Notes under the pieces: generated by a model
Databases searched by the model: none
The model's input: only the letters and a program-made list of their open reading frames with translations
What the model was told of the DNA's origin: nothing
From: Anaerolineae bacterium
GTDB lineage: Bacteria; Chloroflexota; Anaerolineae; Aggregatilineales; J027
Length of the DNA: 64,000 nt
Reading direction: 5' to 3'
NCBI GenBank assembly: GCA_021463865.1
Contig: JAJTXY010000014.1
Coordinates: 41,701 to 105,700, forward strand
Translations under genes and position numbers: made by a program
Part shown: in pieces, positions 19,240 through 28,120 of the stretch
How the letters are laid out: each line of letters begins with the position of its first letter
Numbering within the stretch: the first letter of the stretch is position 1

Positions 19240-20118
19240 ATGGAAATTCGATTTGAAGCCGAACCCACCGAAGCCGACTTCAGCTTTATCCATCAGCAGT
19301 CGGCGGCATCATTGACGGCAAAATATGGCGAATCCTCCCGTGAGCAGCTTGGCGCGTTTATTTATGGCGACCCCCATGCTGACTCTGAAAATCATTTAAT
19401 TTTAGGTGGGATTGAAGGACAGGTTTCGGGTAGCTGGCTGTACATTGATACCCTATGGCTAGATGAATCGCTGCGTGGCAAGGGCTATGGCGTGCGTTTG
19501 ATGAATGTCATTGAGCAGGCTACCGTCCAACGCGGGATTCAAAAAGCTTTTTTGGGAACGGCGACTTTCCAAGCGCCCAACTTCTACAAAAAGCTGGGCT
19601 ATGAGGTCGTGGGCGAAATGCAGATGGCGACCAGTCAGTACCATCAATTTTTGATGACCCGCCAACCCCTGACGCCCTATGATGTGGCGACGGAAAGCGA
19701 GATTCAATTGGCCGCACCCCCAAGCGATTATGACGTTGAACGCTTAGGAGAACATCTCCGCGATTACAACAATCAGTTTATGCCACTGAATCGCAGTTTG
19801 TTTGGCGCGGCTTTCCTAAAAGATGAATCTGGCAAAATCTGCGGGGGTATTACGGGTTATCGTGTTTTCGAGAGTGTCCTGTTTATGGGAACCATTTGGG
19901 TGGATGAATCCATGCGGGGGCAGAGCTACGAAACCGGATTAATCACCACCTACGAACAGGCCGCTGTGCAAAATGGCATCTTATCGGCTGCGATTTCGAT
20001 AGCCGATGATGAATTGGCAGGTTATTTTGAAGCAGCGGGGTATCAGGTGCTTGGGGTCTTTCCCGATTTTCCGGCGGGGCGTACCTCACGTTATCTCATT
20101 AAGCAAAAGTTGGCGTAA
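19240..20118 (+). CDS. Tandem-GNAT acetyltransferase-like protein
   Basis: About 292 residues with two GNAT-like halves. The first (to about 150) has LWLDESLRGKGYGVRLMNVI, a good acetyl-CoA loop, and ends with APNFYKKLGYEVVGEM. The second (about 165-292) repeats the layout (IWVDESMRGQSYETGLITTY, then YFEAAGYQVLG), but the loop is degenerate (RGQSYETG instead of RGxGxG), so it may not bind acetyl-CoA. The ATG at 19240 is chosen because GAGGTG lies just upstream; an ATG at 19204 would overlap the previous gene by 22 bases. The gene probably arose by internal duplication. Substrate unknown. Confidence 0.85.
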   Translation: MEIRFEAEPTEADFSFIHQQSAASLTAKYGESSREQLGAFIYGDPHADSENHLILGGIEGQVSGSWLYIDTLWLDESLRGKGYGVRLMNVIEQATVQRGIQKAFLGTATFQAPNFYKKLGYEVVGEMQMATSQYHQFLMTRQPLTPYDVATESEIQLAAPPSDYDVERLGEHLRDYNNQFMPLNRSLFGAAFLKDESGKICGGITGYRVFESVLFMGTIWVDESMRGQSYETGLITTYEQAAVQNGILSAAISIADDELAGYFEAAGYQVLGVFPDFPAGRTSRYLIKQKLA

Positions 20119-20122
20119 GGTC

Positions 20123-23026
20123 ATGATGGCACGAGCAGGATTAAAACGACAAGAGGTATCCCTCCCAACCCAACGCGGATTTGCGGCGTTGTGGCTGGGG
20201 GTCGTTTTGGTTTTGTTGGTTGCGGCAGCCCTGCGTTTTTATGACATTCACCGCACTCCCCCCGGCTTTCATTATGACGAGGGCGCATATTTTATCGCCT
20301 CGCGGGAAATCGCATTTTTCGGGGCGCGGCCCTTCCCGGTGTTTGCGGCGTTTAATGGGCGCGAAGTTTTCTACTTATATGTCAATGCGCTCATGATGCG
20401 CTTGATGGGGGAGCAAATTTTCACCATGCACTTTGTCAGCGGCATGATGAACTTAGTGACAGTAGCCGCCACGCTCGGTTTGGGCCGGGCTATTTTTGGT
20501 GGACGACGTGGAATCATTATTGGTCTAGTGGCTGCGGCATTTCTGGCGGTTTCATTTCCTCAGATTTTTCTGGCTCGACAGGCATTTCGCGCTGTCAGTC
20601 AGCCGATGTTGCAAGCCTTGACGCTGTGGGTCTTATTGGTAGGGCTGCGTCAACCGTTTACCCAACGCCGAAAATGGGGTGGCTGGTTGGTCACGGCGGG
20701 TTTCTTGGGGGCGGCAACGCTTTATACCTATATGGCCTCGCGCCTATTTCCAATCTGGGTTGGATTGATTTTGGCGTTTGTCTGGCTGGCGAATCGTGAA
20801 CAGCGCCGAATCCGCTTTCTGCAGGCGGCGTTGGTGCTGGTGACACTGTTGATTGTCGCCATACCGATCTTGAAATATTACTATGAAAATCAAGACGTTT
20901 TTAATGACCGCCTGTCGCAATTAAGCGGTTCGGAAGACGCGCCGAGTTATTGGGAAAGCATTGAACTGCACGCCAAGATGTTTTTTATCAAAGGCGATCC
21001 CTACAGCCGTTATAACAACCCCGATGCACCCTATTTCCCCCAGTGGGTGGGGGTGTTGATTGTGGTCGGCTGGTTGGTCAGCCTATGGCGGATTGTTCGA
21101 CCTGCCCCTGACCAAGACACAGTTGCACGCACAGGCTATTTCCTTGCGGCGATTGCCCCCTTGATGGTGATTCCGAGTGTGCTGGCGGTGAATGGCCTCC
21201 CGCCAAGCCATATGCGTTCGGTGGGCATGGTTCCGGCGATTTTTCTGCTGCCCGCGATTGGCCTCGAATTTTTATGGGCGCAAGGAACACATTTATTATC
21301 CGCGAAAAATCTATCTTTCCGTCCTCAACTCACCACCGCGACCTACGGGATAGGCGTGATTGGCCTATTGATGATGGCGGGGACGGTCTGGCAGCGTTAC
21401 GAAAAATGGGCCTCAGTGCCCGAACTGTATTATCAGACTGATGGGGATATGGTGGATGCCGGGGCATGGCTGATCGAACATCGCGGCCCGAATACCATCA
21501 TGTATGTGACTTCCGGGCATTATGACCACCCCTCGCTGCGGTTTCGTCGTCTGCCGGGGGGCGACATCACCTTTTTACTGGGTAATCGCGTGTTTGCCCC
21601 GCCAGTCAATCGAGATGCCTATTTAGTCGAGATTCACAATGCCCGCCTCAATGAATCCCTGCGTGAATGGGTGGAACAGCATTACACCCAAGAAGCGACT
21701 TTCTATGGGCCGGACGGCGATATCAGTTTTGTGGTTTACCACGCTACCCCATCGGAAATTGCCAGCACAACGCCGATTGTACAAAACGCGGCTTTGAATC
21801 ATGCGGAAACGATAGGCGGATGGCTGTTGCTGCTGAATACGAATCTGGTCGAGGCGGTTCCCGGTCAAACCGTGAGTGTATTTACCGAATGGGGCATCCT
21901 CAATCCCCCAACCTATGGCGATTTGACCCCCATTTTTTCACTAGAAACGCTTGATGGGGATGTGTTGTCGCGTGATGAACCCTACACCCTCTACAGCGAC
22001 CAATGGCGAGCAGGTGAAACGCTCTATCAGCAGAGTAATTTGGCCGTTCCTGCGGGTACACCCCCCGGTGCATATCGTGTGATGATTCATTGGGTGGCGC
22101 GGGCCGAAGATCAGTATGTTGGGCAGATTGATGCACAGGGCAATTTTGCCGGGATTGCTACCGACCTCGGCATAATTACCGTGAGTCGAGCCGCCAGCTT
22201 CCCCACACCAGATATGCTGAATATTCCTCACCGCGAAAGCCGCGAAATGACCTCCGGGGTACGTTTACTCGGTTGGAGTGATATTCCCGCCAGCATCCGC
22301 CCCGGCGAACCATTTAAATTTGATTTGTTCTGGCAGGCTATCGCAGGCACACGCATTGACGAACCGATGACGTTAGTGGCAGTCAACGAAAATGCTGAAT
22401 TACCGCTCTGGTCTGGCAATCCGGCGATGAATACCTACCCATTTGACCAATGGGGCGAGGGTGAAGTGGTGACAGATCGCCACCGCTGGTCAATTCCTAC
22501 TGATTTTCCTGCCGGGGAGTATGGCTTGCATCTACGTGTTGGGGTTGCGGATGTCATGCTCGGCAATTTCAGCGTGCTAGAACTCAATCGGGTGTTTGAT
22601 GCCCCTGTGATTGAAAATCCGCTTGATGTGGATTTGGGCAATATCGTTGGCCTCAAAGGGTACAGTATTTCCACCACGACCCTGACGCCGGGACAGACTT
22701 TTGATCTCACCCTGCTGTGGCAGTCGTTGGAACAGACCGACCTACCGCTGACGGTTTTTGTGCATGTGGTCGGCCCAGATGGTCGCAATTATGCCCAAGC
22801 CGACATGCAGCCGCGCCAAAATACCTATCCAGTAGCCCTATGGTTGCCGGGTGAATATATCACCGACGCATATCCATTAACCCTCGCTGCCGATGCACCC
22901 CCCGGTCAATATGAGGTGCGGATTGGGTTGTATCTGCAAGCCAACGGACAGCGGTTGAGCATTACCGATTCGACGGGTCAATCAGTGGGCGATTTCTGGC
23001 GGCTGACGACCCTTACGGTTGAATAA
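20123..23026 (+). CDS. Large membrane glycosyltransferase (GT39/GT83 PMT/ArnT-like)
   Basis: About 967 residues. The N-terminal half has roughly ten to twelve transmembrane segments. The first external loop has the conserved acidic pair of GT-C enzymes (PPGFHYDEGAYF, D52 and E53). The enzyme should take a sugar from a polyprenyl-phosphate donor and transfer it outside the membrane to a protein, lipid or glycan. From about residue 590 the protein continues with three beta-rich segments containing recurring PGQTF/PGEPF and FxLLWQ-like strands, probably extracytoplasmic binding domains. The frame extends to 20006 inside the preceding gene, but the double ATG at 20123/20126 after TAAGG is the natural start. 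It lies four bases after the preceding stop. Confidence 0.88.
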   Translation: MMARAGLKRQEVSLPTQRGFAALWLGVVLVLLVAAALRFYDIHRTPPGFHYDEGAYFIASREIAFFGARPFPVFAAFNGREVFYLYVNALMMRLMGEQIFTMHFVSGMMNLVTVAATLGLGRAIFGGRRGIIIGLVAAAFLAVSFPQIFLARQAFRAVSQPMLQALTLWVLLVGLRQPFTQRRKWGGWLVTAGFLGAATLYTYMASRLFPIWVGLILAFVWLANREQRRIRFLQAALVLVTLLIVAIPILKYYYENQDVFNDRLSQLSGSEDAPSYWESIELHAKMFFIKGDPYSRYNNPDAPYFPQWVGVLIVVGWLVSLWRIVRPAPDQDTVARTGYFLAAIAPLMVIPSVLAVNGLPPSHMRSVGMVPAIFLLPAIGLEFLWAQGTHLLSAKNLSFRPQLTTATYGIGVIGLLMMAGTVWQRYEKWASVPELYYQTDGDMVDAGAWLIEHRGPNTIMYVTSGHYDHPSLRFRRLPGGDITFLLGNRVFAPPVNRDAYLVEIHNARLNESLREWVEQHYTQEATFYGPDGDISFVVYHATPSEIASTTPIVQNAALNHAETIGGWLLLLNTNLVEAVPGQTVSVFTEWGILNPPTYGDLTPIFSLETLDGDVLSRDEPYTLYSDQWRAGETLYQQSNLAVPAGTPPGAYRVMIHWVARAEDQYVGQIDAQGNFAGIATDLGIITVSRAASFPTPDMLNIPHRESREMTSGVRLLGWSDIPASIRPGEPFKFDLFWQAIAGTRIDEPMTLVAVNENAELPLWSGNPAMNTYPFDQWGEGEVVTDRHRWSIPTDFPAGEYGLHLRVGVADVMLGNFSVLELNRVFDAPVIENPLDVDLGNIVGLKGYSISTTTLTPGQTFDLTLLWQSLEQTDLPLTVFVHVVGPDGRNYAQADMQPRQNTYPVALWLPGEYITDAYPLTLAADAPPGQYEVRIGLYLQANGQRLSITDSTGQSVGDFWRLTTLTVE

Positions 23027-23040
23027 GAAGGGAGCAAACG

Positions 23041-23643
23041 ATGGAAGAACGACTCAGAATTTTAGAAATGCTGCGGGAGGGGCAAATCACCCCCGACGAA
23101 GCCGAAAAGCTGTTGCAGTCGTTGGGAGATGAACCCATGACCGAAGCCGATGATGACAAGGTGGTGATTTTGCCAAAAGGTGAAAGTCGCGGCAGCACCA
23201 AAGACCCCAGTCTGCCCAACACTGCTGAATGGTGGAAGGTATTGTTCGGGGTCGGCATCGCGGTATTTGGTTTTTTCGGCTTCCTGCTATTGACCTTTTT
23301 CCGCTTTTTTGCCTTTTTATGCCTCAGCCCCTTTGTCTTGATCGGCGGGGCATTAGCCGCTGTTGGTCTATGGAGCAAATCCTCCCATTGGTTGCATGTG
23401 CGGGTCAAGGATAAGGACGGCACCAACATCAATATTTCGCTGCCCCTGCCCGTGCAATTTGCTAGTTGGATCATGCGGGTCGCCCAGCCATATATCAAGG
23501 CGCGTTCCGGTGATGATGTTGATCTCAGCCAACTGGATATTGCAGGCATGATTAGCGCGATGGGTGATGAGCTTTCCGCCGATAATCCCATTATGGTCGC
23601 GGTTGAAGATGATGGCGATCAGGTTTTGGTGTACATCACGTAG
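23041..23643 (+). CDS. SHOCT-like motif membrane protein
   Basis: About 200 residues. The first 30 residues carry the SHOCT-like motif (RLRILEMLREGQITPDEAEK). A central hydrophobic region (about 65-115) is likely to form two transmembrane segments. The last 70 residues begin LHVRVKDKDGTNINISLPLP and continue VQFASWIMRVAQPYIKA; a similar segment occurs in the next gene product (VRVTDMKTDRTKVNVTIPMG). GGGAG lies eight bases upstream of the ATG. It starts 14 bp after the glycosyltransferase gene and is likely in the same transcript. Function unknown; by analogy with YvlB-type proteins a regulatory or envelope role is possible. Confidence 0.82.
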   Translation: MEERLRILEMLREGQITPDEAEKLLQSLGDEPMTEADDDKVVILPKGESRGSTKDPSLPNTAEWWKVLFGVGIAVFGFFGFLLLTFFRFFAFLCLSPFVLIGGALAAVGLWSKSSHWLHVRVKDKDGTNINISLPLPVQFASWIMRVAQPYIKARSGDDVDLSQLDIAGMISAMGDELSADNPIMVAVEDDGDQVLVYIT

Positions 23644-23699
23644 CTGATTCACGTTGGTTTCATAACACACAATCGTAAGTTCAAGTATTGGAGGGCACA

Positions 23700-24086
23700 A
23701 TGGTTACATCAGAAGAACGAATGCGGATTCTCAAGCTGCTTCAGGAGGGCAAAATCACTGCTGAGGAGGCCAGCCGACTGTTGACGGCGCTGACTCAGAC
23801 ATCCAAGACCGGGCCAGCAAATTCGCGTCCGGCGGCATCAGGGCGTACCCCACGCCAACTGCGGGTGCGCGTCACCGATATGAAAACGGATCGCACCAAA
23901 GTCAATGTCACCATCCCGATGGGTCTTGTCAACATGGGCCTGAAGATGGGCGCCCGGTTTGTGCCAAACGACGTGGATGTGGATGTTGAAGAAATCAAAG
24001 AAGCCATCGCCAGCGGTCAAATGGGCAAGTTGGTAGATGCCGAAAATCACGAAGATGGGGAACGTGTTGAGGTGTGGGTTGAATAG
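23700..24086 (+). CDS. Small SHOCT-like motif protein
   Basis: About 128 residues without membrane segments. The N-terminal 30 residues carry the SHOCT-like motif (RMRILKLLQEGKITAEEASR). A Ser/Ala-rich linker leads to a domain (about 55-128) beginning LRVRVTDMKTDRTKVNVTIP and rich in acidic VDVDVEEIKE stretches. It looks like a soluble paralogue of the preceding protein that has lost the membrane part. The ATG at 23700 follows TGGAGGG at five to six bases; the TTG at 23688 would lie inside that site. It is the last gene of the plus-strand block and faces the histidine phosphatase gene. Confidence 0.82.
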   Translation: MVTSEERMRILKLLQEGKITAEEASRLLTALTQTSKTGPANSRPAASGRTPRQLRVRVTDMKTDRTKVNVTIPMGLVNMGLKMGARFVPNDVDVDVEEIKEAIASGQMGKLVDAENHEDGERVEVWVE

Positions 24087-24111
24087 CCATGTGGAATGGA
24101 ACAAGTGCTTA

Positions 24112-24137
24112 GGACGAGGGCAAGTTAACCCTCGTCC
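24112..24137. terminator. Perfect hairpin between convergent genes
   Basis: A perfect 9-bp GC-rich stem (24112-24120 with 24129-24137) has an eight-base loop. Neither side has a T run, so it is not a textbook intrinsic terminator, but its place between two converging stop codons suggests a transcript-end structure. Confidence 0.5.
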
Positions 24138-24156
24138 GTCTTCCGTTCCAATTTCC

Positions 24157-24831
24157 CTAGCTAATCAAGTCAGGGGTCAGGTGGACGAGTTTATTGTGGA
24201 AATGCAGCCGCCAATCAGGGCGATTGGGTACAGGCCGATATTCTAAGTGGGTGATGCCTGTGTTGTTGCTCATCACGGCCACAACGCTCCACGGGCCTTT
24301 TTCAAACACATACTCGAAAAACGCCTCAATTACACCCCCGTGACAGACCACCAAGACACTCTGTTCGGCTTCTTCTTCAGGAGTAGGACGGTTGCTGTAA
24401 TCAATATGCTCAAAGACGCGGAGTAGGCTCTCGATAAATGACCCCACCCGTGTGCGAAACTGCATCCAGTTTTCGCCCCCTTCGGTAATTGGGTCATAGG
24501 GCTGAAGCGTTCCCCAGATTTTTTCATAATAGGGTTTGAGGCTTTCATCCGCTACCGGTGATCCATCCGGGTTAGCCGTGCCCACTTCCCGTATCCGGTC
24601 ATCAAAATGAATCTCTAGGCCGGTGGCGCGACTGATGGCAGCAGCCGTTTGGCGCGTTCGCATCATAGTGCTGCAATAGAGATGACGGGCCGCGATATTG
24701 TCTTTAATCCACACCGCCGCCGCTTCCGCTTGTTTTTCGCCAAGATTGGTGAGGGGTTCATTACGATGCCCGCCCGAATAATCGGCGAGATTGATATAAC
24801 TCTGTCCGTGTCGAATAAGGTACAGGTGCAT
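24157..24831 (-). CDS. Histidine phosphatase family protein (phosphoglycerate-mutase-like)
   Basis: About 224 residues. The N-terminus MHLYLIRHGQSYINLADYSG carries the catalytic RHG triad with the phosphorylated histidine at residue 8. Further on, LTNLGEKQA, the second arginine region (CSTMMRTRQTAAAI), the acid residue in REVG and the late VVCHGGVIEAF histidine are all present, so the active site looks complete. The family includes cofactor-dependent mutases and many broad-specificity phosphatases; the substrate cannot be told from sequence, and phosphatase is more likely than mutase. It lies downstream of the M42 operon, separated by a terminator. Confidence 0.9.
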   Translation of the reverse strand: MHLYLIRHGQSYINLADYSGGHRNEPLTNLGEKQAEAAAVWIKDNIAARHLYCSTMMRTRQTAAAISRATGLEIHFDDRIREVGTANPDGSPVADESLKPYYEKIWGTLQPYDPITEGGENWMQFRTRVGSFIESLLRVFEHIDYSNRPTPEEEAEQSVLVVCHGGVIEAFFEYVFEKGPWSVVAVMSNNTGITHLEYRPVPNRPDWRLHFHNKLVHLTPDLIS

Positions 24832-24862
24832 AAGCGTTTTCCTTTGGGCGCAGGGAACGTAA

Positions 24863-24887
24863 AGGCGGTCTATGGATTCAACCGCCT
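24863..24887 (-). terminator. Probable terminator of the M42 operon
   Basis: A 6-bp stem (24863-24868 with 24882-24887) has a 13-base loop and on the minus strand is followed by TTACGTT. It lies between the end of the M42 operon (24939) and the phosphatase start (24831). Confidence 0.45.
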
Positions 24888-24938
24888 CTGCGAAAGTCTG
24901 TTTATTGTACCTGAAATACGGGGGGTAAATCTAGTTGA

Positions 24939-25970
24939 TTAAACAGGTTTTACCCCTTCAATCGGATTGGATAGCATCGCTGCCAGCAAATCTACCGAAG
25001 CCTGCACATCCACCATATCCACTGTTTCGTTGACGGTATGGACATAGCGACAGGGGATGCTGATGCAGCCGCTTGGTACACCACTTTGGGCCGTTTGGAT
25101 TGCCATCGCATCCGTCGAGCCGCCATTGAGGATTTCCAGTTGATAAGGAATCTCGTGTTTTTCGGCGGTGTCCACCATCAAATTTTTGACAGCAGGCGGG
25201 ACGATCATACCAGCATCGCGGACTTTAATCGCTGCACCTTTGCCAAGTGCAACCGCCATGTGATCGCCTTTGACCGTGTCGCCTGTACTTGTGACATCTA
25301 GCGCGATACCCAGATCGGGATTGATGCCATGTGCGGCGGGACGTGCCCCACGTAAACCGACTTCCTCTTGCACGGTGAAGGCAAAGTAAACCTCGTGTTT
25401 GCTGCCCAACTGCTTGAGTTTACGCATGGCCTCAATTGCCACCGCGCAGCCAATTCGGTCATCCATACTCTTGGCGACGAGACGATTGCCGCGTTCTTCG
25501 CAGGTGCGATAGAATCCCGCTGGGTCGCCGACCTGAATAGGCGCATTTTTGTTACCGCTGTCGCCGTTTAGCCCTTCGCTGACATCAATGTAGAAGCCGT
25601 CCAGTTTGGGCAGTTCGTACAGTTTGCTCCACATATTTTCAACCGCAATCGTGCCAATTACGCCATTTTCAAATCTGACGCGGTTGCCGTTGAGGGTCGA
25701 AGGAATCAGACCACCGATATTGGTAAAACGCAGAAAACCGTTGCGGTCAATATGCGAGACCATCAGGCCGATTTCGTCCATGTGGGCCGCCACCATCACC
25801 CGCAAATTACTGTCGGTCTTCGTGCCTACCCGACAAATCAAACTGCCCATCGGGTCAATGGTCATCTCATCGTAAAGGCCTTTTACTTCTTCTTTAATCA
25901 GTTCGCGCATGTGGTGTTCATAACCGGATGGCCCCCATGCTTCGACCAGCTTTTTAATCATTTCTTTCAT
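24939..25970 (-). CDS. M42 family metallopeptidase (third of three)
   Basis: About 343 residues, a co-catalytic zinc or cobalt aminopeptidase of the TET/glutamyl-aminopeptidase type, which form dodecameric cytosolic shells that trim peptides. The metal ligands are visible in order: AHMDEIGLMV, MDDRIGC, the QEEVGLRGA glutamate pair, IALDVT and the final histidine in CRYVHTVNET. It is the last gene of a three-gene minus-strand operon; the ATG is three bases after the previous stop. It is paralogous to both neighbours, and closer to the middle one at the C-terminal motif (PCRYxH). Substrate preference cannot be assigned. Confidence 0.92.
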   Translation of the reverse strand: MKEMIKKLVEAWGPSGYEHHMRELIKEEVKGLYDEMTIDPMGSLICRVGTKTDSNLRVMVAAHMDEIGLMVSHIDRNGFLRFTNIGGLIPSTLNGNRVRFENGVIGTIAVENMWSKLYELPKLDGFYIDVSEGLNGDSGNKNAPIQVGDPAGFYRTCEERGNRLVAKSMDDRIGCAVAIEAMRKLKQLGSKHEVYFAFTVQEEVGLRGARPAAHGINPDLGIALDVTSTGDTVKGDHMAVALGKGAAIKVRDAGMIVPPAVKNLMVDTAEKHEIPYQLEILNGGSTDAMAIQTAQSGVPSGCISIPCRYVHTVNETVDMVDVQASVDLLAAMLSNPIEGVKPV

Positions 25971-25973
25971 GGT

Positions 25974-27026
25974 TTATCGCTCCAAATCGGAAGGGCTAAG
26001 TTGCATCAAGGTGGCACGCAGTAATTTCACGGCGTTTTGAAAATCATTTAGATCGAGAATTAGGTAGGGGCTGTGCAGATAGCGGCAGGGCAGCGAAAAG
26101 GTGAGGGTAGCTACCCCTGCCAATGAAGTTTGAATCGCTCCGGCATCCGTCCCACCTGCATATTGCGGCGAACGGAATTGATGAGGAATCCCTAACTGCT
26201 CGGCGACCCGCACGAACAATTTCCGTAGACCGGGGTGAGCAATCGAACCCTTGTCCATATAGGTAATAACCGGGCCATGCCCCAATTTTGTCACGGTGGT
26301 AATGTCGGGTTCATCCTCATCTTGGGGAACTTCGTGGGCAGCGGTGGTTTCGAGGACAATAGCGACATCAGGATTGAGCGCTTGAGCCGCAACCTTGGCC
26401 CCGCGTAGGCCAATTTCTTCTTGGACAGTGAAAGCAATTAACAAGTCAAATGGGAAGGGGTCGCCTTTGATAATTTCAATCAATTCGGCACAGCCTGCCC
26501 GATCATCAAATGCCTTACCGCGCACAATAGTGTCCGTCAGGGCAATGGTCTCGCTGGCAAACGTCACCCGATCCCCCAACTTGGCTTTACCCTCTGCCGC
26601 ACCTTTGTTTTCAGCGCCGATGTCAATGCGGAAGCTATCTGGCTTTTTGACCTCTTTTTCTTTCCAACTGAGGTGGATGGGTTTCCACGTAATCACGCCG
26701 GGGGTTTTGTCTTTGCCAACATGCACCCGCAGCGCCGGTAAAATGCGGGGGTCAATGCCGCCGACGCTGGCGAATTTGATCAGCCCCTCACCGTCTACCC
26801 CTGTTACCAAAAATCCAACCTCATCCATGTGGGCCGCCAACATGACCTTGAGCAAACTTTTGCCAGTCCCTTTCTTGACCGCCAAAATATTGCCCATTGT
26901 GTCCACGCGCAAATCGGTCACATGGTCTTTAATGGCGTCATAGATTATCTGGCGAACTTCATCCTCCGCTCCCGAAACGCCAGCCGCCTCGGAAAGCTGT
27001 TTCAACATTGTATCTTGCAGTGCCAT
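25974..27026 (-). CDS. M42 family metallopeptidase (second of three)
   Basis: About 350 residues with the full set of M42 ligands: AHMDEVGFLV, FDDRAGC, QEEIGLRGA, IVLETT (Glu instead of the Asp seen in the two neighbours) and PCRYLHSPYL. Compared with its neighbours it contains an insertion with ENKGAAEGKAKLGD and a run of acidic residues (VPQDEDEPDI) after the fourth ligand. The Asp/Glu change at that metal ligand occurs within the family and often tracks substrate class, by family knowledge. Its ATG overlaps the TAA of the upstream paralogue by one base, so the two should be translationally coupled and made in similar amounts. Confidence 0.92.
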   Translation of the reverse strand: MALQDTMLKQLSEAAGVSGAEDEVRQIIYDAIKDHVTDLRVDTMGNILAVKKGTGKSLLKVMLAAHMDEVGFLVTGVDGEGLIKFASVGGIDPRILPALRVHVGKDKTPGVITWKPIHLSWKEKEVKKPDSFRIDIGAENKGAAEGKAKLGDRVTFASETIALTDTIVRGKAFDDRAGCAELIEIIKGDPFPFDLLIAFTVQEEIGLRGAKVAAQALNPDVAIVLETTAAHEVPQDEDEPDITTVTKLGHGPVITYMDKGSIAHPGLRKLFVRVAEQLGIPHQFRSPQYAGGTDAGAIQTSLAGVATLTFSLPCRYLHSPYLILDLNDFQNAVKLLRATLMQLSPSDLER

Positions 27027-28120
27027 TATTGATCGGCTCCGTTCTTTTTCTCGCCGCTATCAGGCTTCCACGCAATTTTGTCCAGAAATTCATTGGTTAG
27101 CCCCACAATAAATTCCGCCATCAATCGGCCTACGCGGTCAATATCTTTGACCAGCACGGTTTCAATTGGCGTGTGCATGTTTCGCACCGGAACGCCCAGC
27201 AGGGCCGTAGGAATCCCTTCACGACTGACTTGGATTGACCACGCATCGGTGCCTGTGTTGCCTGTGTAGGTTTCAGTAAAGAGGGACATCTCTAACTGCT
27301 TGGCGGTGTCTTGTAATCCTTTATTGAGACCGTCATGCAAATTCGGGCCGATACCAATGACCGGAGCGCCGCCGTGTTTGGGATATTCATCGCCATTCAC
27401 CCCCGGTTGCTGTGCAAAAGCCACATCAAGGGCAATCGCCAAATCAGGCTGTACTTTATAGGCAGCACTGGCAGCACCAAACAAGCCGGTTTCCTCTTGG
27501 GCCGAGGCGACAGCATATACGTCCCATTCATGCTTACGTGATTTCAGATAATCCAAGCAGGCCGTCACTGCCGCCACACACGCCCGGTCATCCATCGCCT
27601 TACCCGCGATTTTGTCCCCCATCAGTTCAATGGCAGGGGCGTCCATCGTGACAATATCGCCGATGCGTACTTTCGCGGTAACTTCGGCAGCAGGCAGACC
27701 CAAATCCACCCATAATTCTTCCCATTCAGGATAGGCGTCTGCGCCGCCCTTCGCATTGGAAATATGCGGAGGCACGGCGGCGACTAATCCTTTGAGCGGG
27801 CCGTTGCGGGTATGGATGAGGACGAGTTTGCCCAGCAAGATGCGGTTATCAATGCCCCAGATGTCACTGAGACGCAAATAGCCGTTTTTGATGTCGGCGA
27901 CCAGCATCCCAATTTCATCCATGTGGGCACACAACATAATCTTTTTGCGGGGTTCTGGGCCGCTGCCACGCTTAATGCTAATGAGGCTGCCAAATCCATC
28001 TACTTCAAATTCGTCTACATAGCCTGCCCATTGTTCGCGCAGATAGTGACGTACAGCCTCCTCATGGCCTTGCGGGCCAGTCAATTCTGTGAGGGTTTTG
28101 AGATGTTCTTTTAAGTCCAT
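27026..28120 (-). CDS. M42 family metallopeptidase (first of three)
   Basis: About 364 residues, the promoter-proximal gene of the operon. Ligands: AHMDEIGMLV, MDDRACV, QEETGLFGA, IALDVA and RNMHTPIETV. It is the most divergent of the three, with a longer insertion after the second ligand region and a C-terminal extension ending in KNGADQ. In archaea, different M42 paralogues co-assemble or divide substrates (aspartyl, lysyl, leucyl); whether that happens here is unknown. The ATG at 28120 has only a weak purine-rich sequence upstream. Confidence 0.92.
   Translation of the reverse strand: MDLKEHLKTLTELTGPQGHEEAVRHYLREQWAGYVDEFEVDGFGSLISIKRGSGPEPRKKIMLCAHMDEIGMLVADIKNGYLRLSDIWGIDNRILLGKLVLIHTRNGPLKGLVAAVPPHISNAKGGADAYPEWEELWVDLGLPAAEVTAKVRIGDIVTMDAPAIELMGDKIAGKAMDDRACVAAVTACLDYLKSRKHEWDVYAVASAQEETGLFGAASAAYKVQPDLAIALDVAFAQQPGVNGDEYPKHGGAPVIGIGPNLHDGLNKGLQDTAKQLEMSLFTETYTGNTGTDAWSIQVSREGIPTALLGVPVRNMHTPIETVLVKDIDRVGRLMAEFIVGLTNEFLDKIAWKPDSGEKKNGADQ

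Noticed and set aside
20006..20122. Upstream extension of the membrane glycosyltransferase frame
   Set aside because: It lies inside the acetyltransferase gene, and the hydrophobic start follows the double ATG at 20123/20126.
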